NCBI GenBank assembly: GCA_036156195.1
Contig: JAYZUZ010000007.1
Span: forward strand, 62,001-126,000
Length of the DNA stretch: 64,000 nucleotides
Direction of reading: 5' to 3'
From: Abyssibacter sp036156195
GTDB taxonomy: Bacteria > Pseudomonadota > Gammaproteobacteria > Nevskiales > OUC007
The position numbers and the translations under genes were made by a program. The notes below the pieces were generated by a model, which was not told where the DNA came from, ran no database searches, and worked only from the letters and a program-made list of their open reading frames with translations. Positions 54,543 through 63,069 of the stretch are shown one piece after another. Each line of letters starts with the position of its first letter. Positions within the stretch are counted from its first letter, which is position 1.

Positions 54543-56093
54543 ATGCCCACGGCTTGTCGACCCGTATCGGGTAAGTGCCTGGCCCGGCTAGCAGGCCTGC
54601 TTTGTGCAGGCCTCTACCTGCTCGGGCCTTTTGCCGCCCACGCCAACTCTGTCACGAACTATCCAACGCTGATCCAGCACGCCAAGGAGTTGGCGGAACA
54701 GCCTTACGAACCCAGGCAGGTCACCTTGCCCCCCGCCCTGCAGGGGCTGGATTACGACGCCTATCGTGACATCCGCTTTCGACCTGATCAGTCGGTCTGG
54801 CGAGGGCGCGGGCTCCCCATCGAGGCACAGTTCTTCCACCTGGGCCTCTACTACGACACTCCCGTGCAAATCCACCTGCTCACAGCCGATGGTGTGCAGG
54901 CAGTGGACTACACGACCAAGTTGTTCGATTACGGCAGCAACCCAACGCCCACCGAGGTGGACAAGCACATGGGCTTTGCCGGATTTCGCCTGCACTACCC
55001 GCTCAACCGCCCTGATTACAAGGATGAGCTCATCATCTTTCATGGCGCCAGCTACTTTCGCTCGCTAGGCGCCGGCCAATGGCTGGGCCTCTCAGCGCGT
55101 GGCCTGGCGATCGATACCGGCGAACGCTCGGGCGAGGAGTTTCCCGTTTTTACGCAGTTCTGGATCGAATGGCCACGGCGCGACGCCCGCCAGTTTCGGA
55201 TTCTTGCCTTACTGGAAAGCGAAAGTGTCACCGGCGCCTACGAATTCCTCGTCACCCCTGGCACCTCCACGACGACGGATGTGAAGGCGACGCTGTTTCA
55301 GCGAGGCGAGTTCACCAAGCTGGGGCTGGCACCCCTCACCAGCATGTTCCACTACGGGGAAGAGGTTCCGCGGCCGCCGAACGACTTCCGCCCCGAAGTA
55401 CATGATTCCGATGGCCTGCTCATCCACGCCGGGGGCGAGTGGTTGTGGCGTGGCCTGGTCAATCCGGGACGGCTCACAATCAATTCGTTTGAAACCAATG
55501 AGCTACATGGCTTTGGATTAATGCAACGGGATCGTGATTTCTCCAGCTATCAGGATCTTGAAGCGCATTATCATCAGCGCCCCAGCGCCTGGATCACGCC
55601 GCAGGGTGACTGGGGCGAAGGTGCCGTCGAACTCGTGCAGATTCCGACCAAGAATGAGGTGAACGACAACATCGTCGCCTACTGGCGCCCCAAGACCGGG
55701 TTGTCCGCGGATGAGCCCCTGACGTTCCGCTACACCATCGCCTGGCAGCATGCAGAACTGGCTGGCCCCGATGCGGGCCAGGTGATTGCGACCCGGATCG
55801 CTCGCGCTGCGGACGCACAGGGCCTGCATCGTTACGTGATCGACTTTGCAGGCCCTGCGCTGACGACGCTGCCCGAAGATGTCGAACTCACACCCGAGCT
55901 GGGCTTCCCGTCTCATTTCGTCGTCGCCGAGCAGATCAGCTTCCGCAACCCTGAAACAGGCGGGTGGCGATTGGTCATCAAGGGCAAACTCAAACCGGAC
56001 ACCGGCCGGCCGGCAGAGCTACGGGCCAGTTTGCTCACGCCCGACCGCGAGCGCGTCACCGAGATCTGGACCTACACCGAGCCCGCCAACTAA
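54543..56093 (+). CDS. opgG: Periplasmic glucans biosynthesis protein OpgG
   Basis: The protein has 516 residues, start ATG 54543 after AGGACATCAAC. Signal peptide MPTACRPVSGKCLARLAGLLC... ending AHA. The family features are YDAYRDIRFRPDQSVW, FHLGLYYDTPVQIHLL, FAGFRLHYPLN, EFLVTPGTSTTTDVKATLF and GGEWLWRGLVNPGR. It acts in the periplasm in building osmoregulated periplasmic glucan. The stop overlaps the opgH start (TAATG). Confidence 0.94.
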   Translation: MPTACRPVSGKCLARLAGLLCAGLYLLGPFAAHANSVTNYPTLIQHAKELAEQPYEPRQVTLPPALQGLDYDAYRDIRFRPDQSVWRGRGLPIEAQFFHLGLYYDTPVQIHLLTADGVQAVDYTTKLFDYGSNPTPTEVDKHMGFAGFRLHYPLNRPDYKDELIIFHGASYFRSLGAGQWLGLSARGLAIDTGERSGEEFPVFTQFWIEWPRRDARQFRILALLESESVTGAYEFLVTPGTSTTTDVKATLFQRGEFTKLGLAPLTSMFHYGEEVPRPPNDFRPEVHDSDGLLIHAGGEWLWRGLVNPGRLTINSFETNELHGFGLMQRDRDFSSYQDLEAHYHQRPSAWITPQGDWGEGAVELVQIPTKNEVNDNIVAYWRPKTGLSADEPLTFRYTIAWQHAELAGPDAGQVIATRIARAADAQGLHRYVIDFAGPALTTLPEDVELTPELGFPSHFVVAEQISFRNPETGGWRLVIKGKLKPDTGRPAELRASLLTPDRERVTEIWTYTEPAN

Positions 56094-58492
56094 TGGCCTG
56101 CGATGACCAAAGCCCACAGGCGGCGCATCGACACGCCCTGGCCAATCTGGCCAACGAACGGGGCACGCCACGCTTTTCCGACATGGCCGGCTACGCGGCC
56201 CGTTGTGTGAGGCAATGGTTCACCTCCAGCACGGAAGCGGACACATCCGGCTGGGCGCGGCTGAAACTCGTGTCCATGCCCGCCCTCCGGCGCACACCCA
56301 TGGCGCCTCGGCGTCCCGACACACCGCCGCGGAGTGGTCGGGCACTCGGCGATCGATTCATCATGACCTGGCGACGCCTCTTGCTGGTGTCCCTGGCTGC
56401 TGGCCAAACGGCGCTCGCCAGCCTGTACTTCATCAATCTGCTGCCCCACCAGGGTGAGCGCGGCCTGGAGTGGGTCATTGGCCTGCTGTTTGGCGCCCTG
56501 TTCTTCTGGGTGTCGATCGGCTTCTGGACCGCCGTGGCCGGTTCGATCCTCTGCCTGACCGGCATCGATCGCTTCCGAATCAGCCGACGTATACCCGATA
56601 CGCTGCCCGTAAGTGACAGCCGTATCGCCATGGTCATGCCGATTTACAACGAGCCCGTCGAGCGCGTGTTTGCCGGGCTACGCGCCACGATTCGGTCTGT
56701 GGCGGCATCGCGACTGCACGACCGCGTGCAGTACTTCATTCTCAGTGACAGCACCGATCCGACCATACAACTCCAAGAAGAAGTCGCCTGGGCAGAGCTG
56801 ATTCGCGAAACCGGCCTGGCCGGCCGGGTGCACTATCGGCGCCGCCGGCACCGCATCAATCGCAAGACAGGCAACATTGCCGACTTTTGCCGCCGCTGGG
56901 GTGGTCGCTATGACTACATGATGGTGCTTGACGCCGACAGCGTGCTGCAGGGCCACTGCCTGGAGCAGTTAGTCGGCATTCTGGAAACCTCTCCACAAGT
57001 CGGCATCGTGCAGACCGCGCCAATCCCGGCAAATCGACGCACCTTGTTTGCACGCGTCCAACAGTTTGCGTCTCGGGTGTACTCGCCGGTGTTCTCCGCC
57101 GGTTTGCATTACTGGCAGCTTAGCGAGGCCCAGTACTGGGGCCACAACGCCCTGATCCGCCTTGCACCGTTCATCAAGTATTGCGGACTACCCCGCATGG
57201 GACGAGGGCCGCTGGGGGGCGCCATACTCAGCCATGACTTTGTCGAGGCGGCCTATATGCGCCGGGCGGGCTGGGAAGTCTGGATTGCCTACGACCTGGC
57301 GGGGAGCTTCGAAGAGCCACCCCCGAACCTCATCGAGGAACTCATCCGCGATCGCCGCTGGTGTGAGGGCAACCTGCAACACCTGCGGCTGTTCAATACG
57401 CCGGGACTGCATCCGGCGCACCGAGCCGGTTTTCTTGTTGGGGCAATGGCGTACCTGTCTGCTCCGTTGTGGTTTCTGTTCCTGCTGGCGACAACAGTCC
57501 AGCTGTCCATCGAAACACTCGTCGAACCGGCTTATTTTCCAGAGGAGCGGGTGCTGTTTCCGGACTGGCCGATCTGGCAGCCTGAGCTGGCACTCAGCCT
57601 GTTTGGCTCCACGCTGGCCATCCTCATCGCCCCCAAACTCCTGGCCGCGGCGCTGCTGGCCTTGCGGGGCCAGGCCCGCGGCTTTGGCGGCGTAATCGCC
57701 CTTTTCGCCTCGGTGATCACCGAAGTCCTCGTCTCCAGTCTTTATGCGCCACTGCGCATGGTGGCGCATACCGGCTTCGTCTGCTCGGCATTGCTGGGAC
57801 TCAAATCAGGCTGGGGCGGCCAATCCCGCGATGACGGTAGCCTGCCTTGGGCGGGTGCCCTCAGACTGTTCACACTTCCCAGCGTCATCGCCGCAGCGGC
57901 AGGCGGCTATTTGTGGTGGCTCAGCCCGGAGTACCTGTGGTGGGCCGTTCCGGTGTTAGGCCCCATCGTTCTGAGTATCCCGGTCGCCGCACTATCCGGC
58001 AGTACCTGGCTCGGCCGGGCGGCCAAACGTATCCGGCTTTTTACGACACCCGAGGAAACCGAGCCTCCGGACGTGCTGAATTGGACCAACCAGGCGGTCG
58101 CCCGCCAGCGGCAGCACAGTCTGGTGCATGGCCTGCATGCCGCCGATGCGGTGACTGACCCGCAGGTCTGGGCCATACACTGGGCCATGTCTCCGGACAC
58201 ACGTTCGCGCCACGCACCGATACGCCAACAACTCAATCGCGCAGCCCGTCGGGCGCTGGTGGCTGGCCCAGACACCCTCACAACTGCGCAATGGCAGTCG
58301 CTACTGCGGGACATGCCGGGATTACAGGCATTGACCTGGGCGGTTTGGATGCAGCCCGACGCCGATGTCAGCGGCCACTGGGCGCGACGCATCCAGCTAC
58401 GCCAGACGCACCCGACCGCCGAGGCGGCCACCTCGGCCCATCAGGCGGTGCCCAACTCCAAGGCGCGCATTGCAGAGGGGTGTCCGCTATAA
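56093..58492 (+). CDS. opgH: Membrane glucosyltransferase OpgH
   Basis: The protein has 799 residues from ATG 56093. The N-terminal cytoplasmic part has no known motif; then come two membrane helices (about 100-160), the GT2 core (MVMPIYNEPVERVF, YMMVLDADSVLQG, the LGGAILSHDFVEAAYMRR and RDRRWCEGNLQHL active-site motifs) and more helices to the C-terminus. It uses UDP-glucose to make the beta-1,2 backbone while exporting it. It is coupled to opgG. Its 3' end overlaps the convergent tetR gene by 52 bp. Confidence 0.94.
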   Translation: MACDDQSPQAAHRHALANLANERGTPRFSDMAGYAARCVRQWFTSSTEADTSGWARLKLVSMPALRRTPMAPRRPDTPPRSGRALGDRFIMTWRRLLLVSLAAGQTALASLYFINLLPHQGERGLEWVIGLLFGALFFWVSIGFWTAVAGSILCLTGIDRFRISRRIPDTLPVSDSRIAMVMPIYNEPVERVFAGLRATIRSVAASRLHDRVQYFILSDSTDPTIQLQEEVAWAELIRETGLAGRVHYRRRRHRINRKTGNIADFCRRWGGRYDYMMVLDADSVLQGHCLEQLVGILETSPQVGIVQTAPIPANRRTLFARVQQFASRVYSPVFSAGLHYWQLSEAQYWGHNALIRLAPFIKYCGLPRMGRGPLGGAILSHDFVEAAYMRRAGWEVWIAYDLAGSFEEPPPNLIEELIRDRRWCEGNLQHLRLFNTPGLHPAHRAGFLVGAMAYLSAPLWFLFLLATTVQLSIETLVEPAYFPEERVLFPDWPIWQPELALSLFGSTLAILIAPKLLAAALLALRGQARGFGGVIALFASVITEVLVSSLYAPLRMVAHTGFVCSALLGLKSGWGGQSRDDGSLPWAGALRLFTLPSVIAAAAGGYLWWLSPEYLWWAVPVLGPIVLSIPVAALSGSTWLGRAAKRIRLFTTPEETEPPDVLNWTNQAVARQRQHSLVHGLHAADAVTDPQVWAIHWAMSPDTRSRHAPIRQQLNRAARRALVAGPDTLTTAQWQSLLRDMPGLQALTWAVWMQPDADVSGHWARRIQLRQTHPTAEAATSAHQAVPNSKARIAEGCPL

Positions 58493-59196
58493 ACCGCCTC
58501 GATGAGAAACAATGCCCGGGGCAGCAAATCCAGCATTTGTTCCTCGCGGCCACGACGCAGGTACGTGCAGACCATCTCCTCCAATGCCGCAATTACGGCA
58601 AGGAAGATTTCCTGAGGTAGCTCGGGTAAGTCCGGTGCATCCAGCCGACGGTCTGCATACAGTTTGCGGTGGAGTTCCGCGAACTGTTCATGCCCCCAGT
58701 CGCGTTTTGACCAGGCGCGACCACCGGCCGCATGAATCTCGAGCAGGTACGACTTGGCGCAGGCGGGATTCGCGACATTGAACGCCAAATAGACCCGTAG
58801 CGACTCACGCATCCGCTCGCTCCAGCTTTCCTCATCCGTGCGATACCGCCGGACCAGCTTGACCAGCTCTTCGTGAACCGCCTCGTAGCCGGCCAGAAAC
58901 GCCGACTCCTTATCCGGAAAGAGTTGATAGAACGTGGTCTTGGACAGCTTGGCCAGCCCACAAATGTCAGCGATCGTCGTGGCCGTGTATCCCTTGCGCG
59001 CGACGGCATGGACCACCCCGTAGAAAATGCGCGAGCGCTGGGAGGCCTCGACTTCGGCAGGCGACAGGTTATGAACACCGCGAGGCAGCGTCCACCGCGT
59101 GGAACCGCCATCAATATCCGGGTGTTCAATGCGTGACCGCGCCGCGGCAATGACTTCCTGGGTCCGGTCCGTCGCGACTGGTTCTGGGTTTGCCAT
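58441..59196 (-). CDS. TetR-family regulator with extended N-terminus
   Basis: The protein has 251 residues, ATG 59196 after AGGGACAG. The helix-turn-helix TATTIADICGLAKLSKTTFYQLFPDKESAF starts at about residue 70, so there is an N-terminal extension of about 60 residues that is unusual for the family. The C-terminal ligand domain is not recognised. Its 3' end overlaps opgH by 52 bp. An inverted repeat lies just upstream of its start at 59201-59229, fitting autoregulation. Confidence 0.87.
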   Translation of the reverse strand: MANPEPVATDRTQEVIAAARSRIEHPDIDGGSTRWTLPRGVHNLSPAEVEASQRSRIFYGVVHAVARKGYTATTIADICGLAKLSKTTFYQLFPDKESAFLAGYEAVHEELVKLVRRYRTDEESWSERMRESLRVYLAFNVANPACAKSYLLEIHAAGGRAWSKRDWGHEQFAELHRKLYADRRLDAPDLPELPQEIFLAVIAALEEMVCTYLRRGREEQMLDLLPRALFLIEAVYSGHPSAMRALELGTA

Positions 59197-59200
59197 ATCT

Positions 59201-59229
59201 GTCCCTGGCGGGACGCGTGCCTGTCCCGC
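59201..59229. promoter_or_regulatory. Overlapping inverted repeats upstream of the 59196 tetR gene
   Basis: GTCCC-TGGC-GGGAC (59201-59214) overlaps GCGGGAC-8 bases-GTCCCGC (59208-59229), only 5-33 bp before the ATG. It may be the operator of the regulator or a leader stem near the ribosome site; both are inference. Confidence 0.45.
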
Positions 59230-59301
59230 AAACCCGCATTATGTACTGCTCAGACCACCAATCAAGTCATCGGCAGTCAGCAAGGTCGGTTCCCGCGCTT
59301 T

Positions 59302-60402
59302 TCAGGCTCCGATCATCGCCAGGTGATTGTCGAACGCGTAGTCGGTGCGAACGCTGCGGGCCTGTGCATCGGCGACGACACCAAAGCCAGTTGTGGCCAC
59401 CCAACCCTGTGGACCCGCCGCAGCGCCGCAGACATCCGCCATGCGTTGCAAACCGTAAAAGTCCAGCGAGTCGCGCCCCCACAAGCCCAGCACGCTGCCC
59501 CTGGGGCTTGTGGCAATTACCGTGCCCCCGACCACATCCAAAGCGACGCTGCCGACATAGCCATTAAAGGCAGCCCAGGTATCCCGGCTGGCGTCCAACG
59601 GCTTGAGCGCCAACGTTGGAGACGCGTAACCCAGCAATGCCGCCTGCGCGCCGGCTCCATCGTCATGCTGAAAGCCAGCGAACACGCCGCGGGCATCTGC
59701 TGCCAGATGCCGGATGCTCAGCTTGGGGTCCGTGAGCTGGTCGAGTCGTCGCACGCGCCCCGCGCCTGCATCCACCCATGCGAGATTTGGGGGGCGCGTA
59801 GAGTCCAGTTGTTTGGGTTGGCTACGGCCTGGGTACTCAATGTAACCGCCATGCGCGATGACGAGCTCATCACCGCACCACAAACATTGATGGGGATCGA
59901 GCCCTCCGGATGCGAACCGCCCAAGCCGGCGGCCACTGTCCACGCTATAAACCGCAATCTCACCTGTCGTGACCGCGCCGTGCCGTGTCTGCGTAACGTA
60001 GAGCCGACGCCCCTCAGCGTCGAACACCCCATGCCCATTCATTTGCGAATGAGTGTCGGTCGACAGCGTGCAGACCAGTGCGCCCGTCGCGGTATCCAAC
60101 AGCCAGATGGTTCGGCCCGGCCTGCGAGGAAACGCAGCCAGCAGCCGACCATCTGGCGATGGCAGCACCGAATGTCCGCGGTGCGGCAGATCAAATGACC
60201 AGTCGAGCTGGCCATCGCCGGAGAGCGCGACGATGGCGTACCCGCCCGACGGCTTGCGCACTGCGCTCACCAGTCGCGGTGCCTGCGGGTGGCGCTGAAC
60301 CCAGGCCACCCCGCCAACCGTAACCAGCCCCAGGGACGCAATGGCCCCTAACAGGCGGCGGCGGGGCCGGCTGGCCGGCGCCGTTTCGGGCGCAACCGTC
60401 AT
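59302..60402 (-). CDS. DUF1513 family protein
   Basis: The protein has 366 residues. An N-terminal twin-arginine-like signal PASRPRRRLLGAIASLGLVT is followed by a beta-propeller-like domain with FDLPHRGHSVLPSPDGRLL, VFDAEGRRLYVTQTRHG, GLDPHQCLWCGDELVIAHGG and SIRHLAADARGVFAGFQHD. This is the DUF1513 family, known from clusters with imelysin and diheme oxidoreductase genes. The clustering partners are not seen in this window. The ATG follows the stop of the upstream lipoprotein without a gap. Confidence 0.85.
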   Translation of the reverse strand: MTVAPETAPASRPRRRLLGAIASLGLVTVGGVAWVQRHPQAPRLVSAVRKPSGGYAIVALSGDGQLDWSFDLPHRGHSVLPSPDGRLLAAFPRRPGRTIWLLDTATGALVCTLSTDTHSQMNGHGVFDAEGRRLYVTQTRHGAVTTGEIAVYSVDSGRRLGRFASGGLDPHQCLWCGDELVIAHGGYIEYPGRSQPKQLDSTRPPNLAWVDAGAGRVRRLDQLTDPKLSIRHLAADARGVFAGFQHDDGAGAQAALLGYASPTLALKPLDASRDTWAAFNGYVGSVALDVVGGTVIATSPRGSVLGLWGRDSLDFYGLQRMADVCGAAAGPQGWVATTGFGVVADAQARSVRTDYAFDNHLAMIGA

Positions 60403-60960
60403 TCAGTCGCCATCGCCCGAGTTGAAGCCAACCCCACTGCGCACAGCGCCAGCGTGGGCGGCGACTTCTGCCATCTCATGGCGCACCTGCATGCGATCGA
60501 CCTCTGGCTGGTTGAGCAGGGCCAGCGCCGTCGCCGGATGCACCACCAAGTCTTTGGCGTGGTAGCAGTCTGCGCCCGGCGCCGGCTCAGGTAGTGCGGC
60601 ATCCTGATGGTAGTCACGCTCGATGGTTTCAGGGTCAAGTGCGGACCACTGCTCCCGAATCTTGAGTGCCGCCGACAGGTGGGCATCACAGCCCGGATAC
60701 ACCTCGACGTACTCAGGAATGATCTGCGCTGATAAATCCAGCAAGGCCTGGGCCTGACGGGTCAACTCCGCGTTGTCCGCACCGTCATCCAGTGCTGCAA
60801 CAAACGCCTGCGCCTGCTCGGCATAAGCACCCAACTGCTCACTGGCCTGTTCCGACAACCCAATCGTGCCCAGCGACACCGACTCCGCAGCCGGCTCACT
60901 ATCCTGCCCGCAGGCCGCCAGGGCCAGTACACCTGCCAATACCCATCCGGTTCGATACAC
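60403..60960 (-). CDS. Small lipoprotein upstream of the DUF1513 gene
   Basis: The protein has 185 residues from GTG 60960, with AGGAG six bases upstream and a lipobox LALAAC-GQD. The helical domain has an acidic N-terminal part, a Cys at about 102 (GCDAHLSAAL) and another Cys in GADCYHAKDLVVHPATALALLN, with conserved His in DAHL, CYHA and HEMAEVAAHAG. The Cys-His pattern could bind metal or heme, but no family is recognised. The longer frame to 61116 lacks a signal peptide. Confidence 0.62.
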   Translation of the reverse strand: MYRTGWVLAGVLALAACGQDSEPAAESVSLGTIGLSEQASEQLGAYAEQAQAFVAALDDGADNAELTRQAQALLDLSAQIIPEYVEVYPGCDAHLSAALKIREQWSALDPETIERDYHQDAALPEPAPGADCYHAKDLVVHPATALALLNQPEVDRMQVRHEMAEVAAHAGAVRSGVGFNSGDGD

Positions 60961-61161
60961 GCTTCGCTCCTGCGTTGTGATGCCGTCCTTGCTCGGAACC
61001 AGCATTCCCAAAATGACGCCGGGTATCGTCCACGTTATCAATTGAGAATGCAACGCAATTGCGGTGAGGGCCAGAAAACCGATCCCTTCGTGCCAGCCAC
61101 GTCCGGCCCCCGGCATGACCCTGATGGACCACAGTGGTGATGCCTTGACTCAACAAGAAAA

Positions 61162-61533
61162 GCCCGCTGATGCGGGCCTTCATGAACAATGGACGCGAGG
61201 AACCCGGATAGCTCGGCCCATACCCATGGGCCTCGGCCTGCGGCCCGCCGGCGTGCTGCGCCAGCGTCCCAATTTGCTCCCGGCGAATGGGTCGAACCGG
61301 GGGTTCTCGGCCTTGCCGCCACCACCGACCCATCAAAAAGGCCCGCTGATGCGGGCCTTTTTGAACAATGGACTCGAGGGACCAGGATTGCTCGGCCCAT
61401 CCATGGGCCTCGGCCTTTGGCCCGCCGGCGCGCTGCGCCAGCGTCCCAATTCCCTCCCGGCGAATGGGTCGAACCGGAGGTTCTCAGCCTCGCCGCCGCG
61501 ACCGATCCATCAAAAAAGCCCGCTGACGCGGGC
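61162..61533 (-). repeat. Tandem repeats (about 178 bp) downstream of tRNA-Gln with tRNA 3'-end relics
   Basis: This is the only stretch above 300 bp without a protein gene (60961-61546). Three hairpins GCCCGC-TGA[TC]-GCGGGC lie at 61162-61177, 61341-61356 and 61518-61533, so the period is 179 and 177 bp. Between them the sequence is about nine-tenths alike by eye. On the minus strand each unit starts with a piece of the tRNA 3' arm: AATCCTGGTCCC is exact in the tRNA (61554-61565) and in the first repeat (61378-61389), and degenerate in the second (61199-61210). No protein gene is seen inside. Confidence 0.85.
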
Positions 61534-61540
61534 CTTTTTG
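61511..61540 (-). terminator. Terminator-like hairpin directly after tRNA-Gln
   Basis: On the minus strand, GCCCGCGTCAGCGGGC is flanked by A-rich sequence and followed by TTTTTTG. The same hairpin recurs in each downstream repeat unit, with T-runs of decreasing quality (61341-61356 good, 61162-61177 weaker). Confidence 0.85.
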
Positions 61541-61546
61541 ATGGAT

Positions 61547-61620
61547 TGGCTGGGGGACCAGGATTCGAACCTGGATTGACGGAGTCAGAGTCCGTAGTCC
61601 TACCGTTAGACGATCCCCCA
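61547..61620 (-). tRNA. tRNA-Gln(CTG)
   Basis: A 74-base cloverleaf read on the minus strand. The acceptor TGGGGGA pairs with TCCCCCA, followed by GCCA (CCA encoded). The anticodon stem is ACGGA/TCCGT and the seven-base loop CTCTGAC holds anticodon CTG. The T arm is CAGG-TTCGAAT-CCTG. The 5' start TGGGGGATCG resembles gammaproteobacterial Gln tRNAs. It is followed by the repeat array and preceded by rpsI. Confidence 0.96.
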
Positions 61621-61641
61621 AGGTGAATCGTTGAGGCGGCT

Positions 61642-61670
61642 AGTGTAGCGCCGCCTCTTTCCCGCCCCAA
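61642..61670 (-). promoter_or_regulatory. Probable sigma-70 promoter of tRNA-Gln
   Basis: On the minus strand, TTGGGG (61670-61665), a 17-base spacer and TACACT (61647-61642) are followed by a GC-rich discriminator, about 20 bases before the tRNA. The same region holds an inverted repeat GAGGCGGC/GCCGCCTC that may also end the rplM-rpsI transcript. Confidence 0.5.
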
Positions 61671-61793
61671 ACCCAGCAGACCGGGTGGAGCGAGAGGGCA
61701 CGCGTCAGGTGGGCCTGGCTGCTGGGGGTTGAAGCCTGCAGTTGCAGGACAACAACCCGGACCCGCGCCGTCTGACGACGTGCCTGACTCGGA

Positions 61794-62186
61794 TTAGCGC
61801 TTGGAGAACTGCGGGCGCTTGCGAGCTTTGTGCAGGCCGACCTTCTTACGCTCAACCTGGCGATCGTCACGGGTGACGAGGCCAGCCACGCGCAGCGGCT
61901 TGCGGTTTTCTTCGTCGTAGTCGATCAGGGCACGGGTGATGCCGTGGCGCACGGCGCCAGCCTGGCCACCCGGACCACCGCCTGCAACGGTGACCTTGAT
62001 GTCGAAACGATCGGTGGATTCGGTGACCTCAAGCGGCTGGCGCACGACCATCTGCGAGGTTTCGCGACCGAAGTAGTCTTCGACGGCCTTGCCGTTGATC
62101 GTGATCTGACCGGAGCCCGGCTTGATGAAGACACGTGCGGTCGCGGTCTTGCGACGGCCGGTGCCGTAGTTCTGCGTTTCTGCCAT
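61794..62186 (-). CDS. rpsI: 30S ribosomal protein S9
   Basis: The protein has 130 residues with the S9 hallmark: N-terminal YGTGRRKTATARVFIKPG, the glycine-rich VAGGGPGGQAGAVRHGITRAL, and C-terminal RKKVGLHKARKRPQFSKR, whose basic tail contacts P-site tRNA. It is the second gene of the rplM-rpsI operon, three bases after rplM. Confidence 0.98.
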   Translation of the reverse strand: MAETQNYGTGRRKTATARVFIKPGSGQITINGKAVEDYFGRETSQMVVRQPLEVTESTDRFDIKVTVAGGGPGGQAGAVRHGITRALIDYDEENRKPLRVAGLVTRDDRQVERKKVGLHKARKRPQFSKR

Positions 62187-62189
62187 GAC

Positions 62190-62618
62190 TTATAACTCGA
62201 GGGCGGTCGGTTGCTGAGCGGTGTGAGGATGCTCGGCACCCGCGTACACCTTGAGCTTCTTGAACATCGCACGACCCAGCGGGTTCTTCGGCATCATGCC
62301 GCGTACTGCCGACTCCAGAACGCGCTCGGGGTGCGTTTCCAGCATCTTCTGCAGCGTCGTGGCCTTGATGCCACCCGGGTAGCCGGTGTGACGGTAGTAG
62401 GTCTTGCCGAGCAGCTTGTTGCCGGTCGTCCGGACCTTGTCCGCATTGACCACGACCACATAGTCGCCGGTGTCCACGTGCGGGGTGTAAATGGCCTTGT
62501 GCTTGCCGCGCAACCGATTAGCGATTTCGCTGGCAAGGCGTCCCAGGGTCTTGTCGGTGGCGTCGACGATCAACCACTCGCGCTTGACCTCGGCCGGCTT
62601 GGCGGAAAAGGTTTTCAT
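62190..62618 (-). CDS. rplM: 50S ribosomal protein L13
   Basis: The protein has 142 residues. Typical L13 features: MKTFSAKPAEVKREWLIVDA, LGRLASEIANRLRGKHKA, YTPHVDTGDYVVVVNADKV, YRHTGYPGG and the MMPKNPLGRAMFKKLKVY C-terminal region. It is an early assembly protein of the large subunit. It leads the rplM-rpsI operon; the upstream 136 bp may hold the promoter, but no clear box was seen. Confidence 0.98.
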   Translation of the reverse strand: MKTFSAKPAEVKREWLIVDATDKTLGRLASEIANRLRGKHKAIYTPHVDTGDYVVVVNADKVRTTGNKLLGKTYYRHTGYPGGIKATTLQKMLETHPERVLESAVRGMMPKNPLGRAMFKKLKVYAGAEHPHTAQQPTALEL

Positions 62619-62754
62619 GCTGCAAATCCGGAAATAAATAGGGTTTCAACCGAACACGCCGGCTGAAAGGGCGCGAAATATTAGCCGAGCCCGGCGGGTA
62701 GCGCAACCGTCTGTGGACGGAAGTTTCCACGCGCTGCCGGAAGCCCGGCTCTGG

Positions 62755-63069
62755 CTAGATTTTCAGCCGCTCGACAGGCTGCCCATTCTTCAGGTGCGAC
62801 TCGATGATTTCGTCGAGATCGGACTCATCGATGTAGGTGTACCAAGTCTCGTCAGGATAAACGACCGCGACCGGCCCCAGCTCGCAGCGATCCAGGCAGC
62901 CCGCCTTGTTGACGCGAATCTCACCGGGGCCGGACAGCCCCTCCTCCTTCACCCGGCGCTTGACGTAATCACGGAAGTGATCGGCATCGTGCTCCTGGCA
63001 GGAGGGGCGATCGGCGCCGGCATCCCGCTGGTTGCAGCAAAAGAAGATGTGGTGCTTGTAGTAACTCAT
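62755..63069 (-). CDS. (2Fe-2S) ferredoxin-like protein
   Basis: The protein has 104 residues. A thioredoxin-like 2Fe-2S pattern is seen: HHIFFCCNQRDAGADRPSC at the N-terminus and RVNKAGCLDRCELGPVAVVYP in the second half, matching the Cys spacing of this ferredoxin family. It overlaps the upstream DUF481 gene by 4 bp. An electron-transfer role is likely; the partner is not known. Confidence 0.88.
   Translation of the reverse strand: MSYYKHHIFFCCNQRDAGADRPSCQEHDADHFRDYVKRRVKEEGLSGPGEIRVNKAGCLDRCELGPVAVVYPDETWYTYIDESDLDEIIESHLKNGQPVERLKI

Noticed and set aside
61064..61579. 171-codon plus-strand frame across the tRNA-linked repeats
   Set aside because: Its internal repetition only reflects the DNA repeats and it runs into the tRNA in antisense; no signal of selection at protein level can be seen.
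61547..61620. Integrated element using the tRNA-Gln as attachment site
   Set aside because: The tRNA 3' copies repeat in a tandem array within 400 bp and no integrase or element genes lie nearby.
60961..61670. CRISPR array
   Set aside because: The repeats are about 178 bp apart with long near-identical units, not short repeats with unique spacers, and no cas genes are near.
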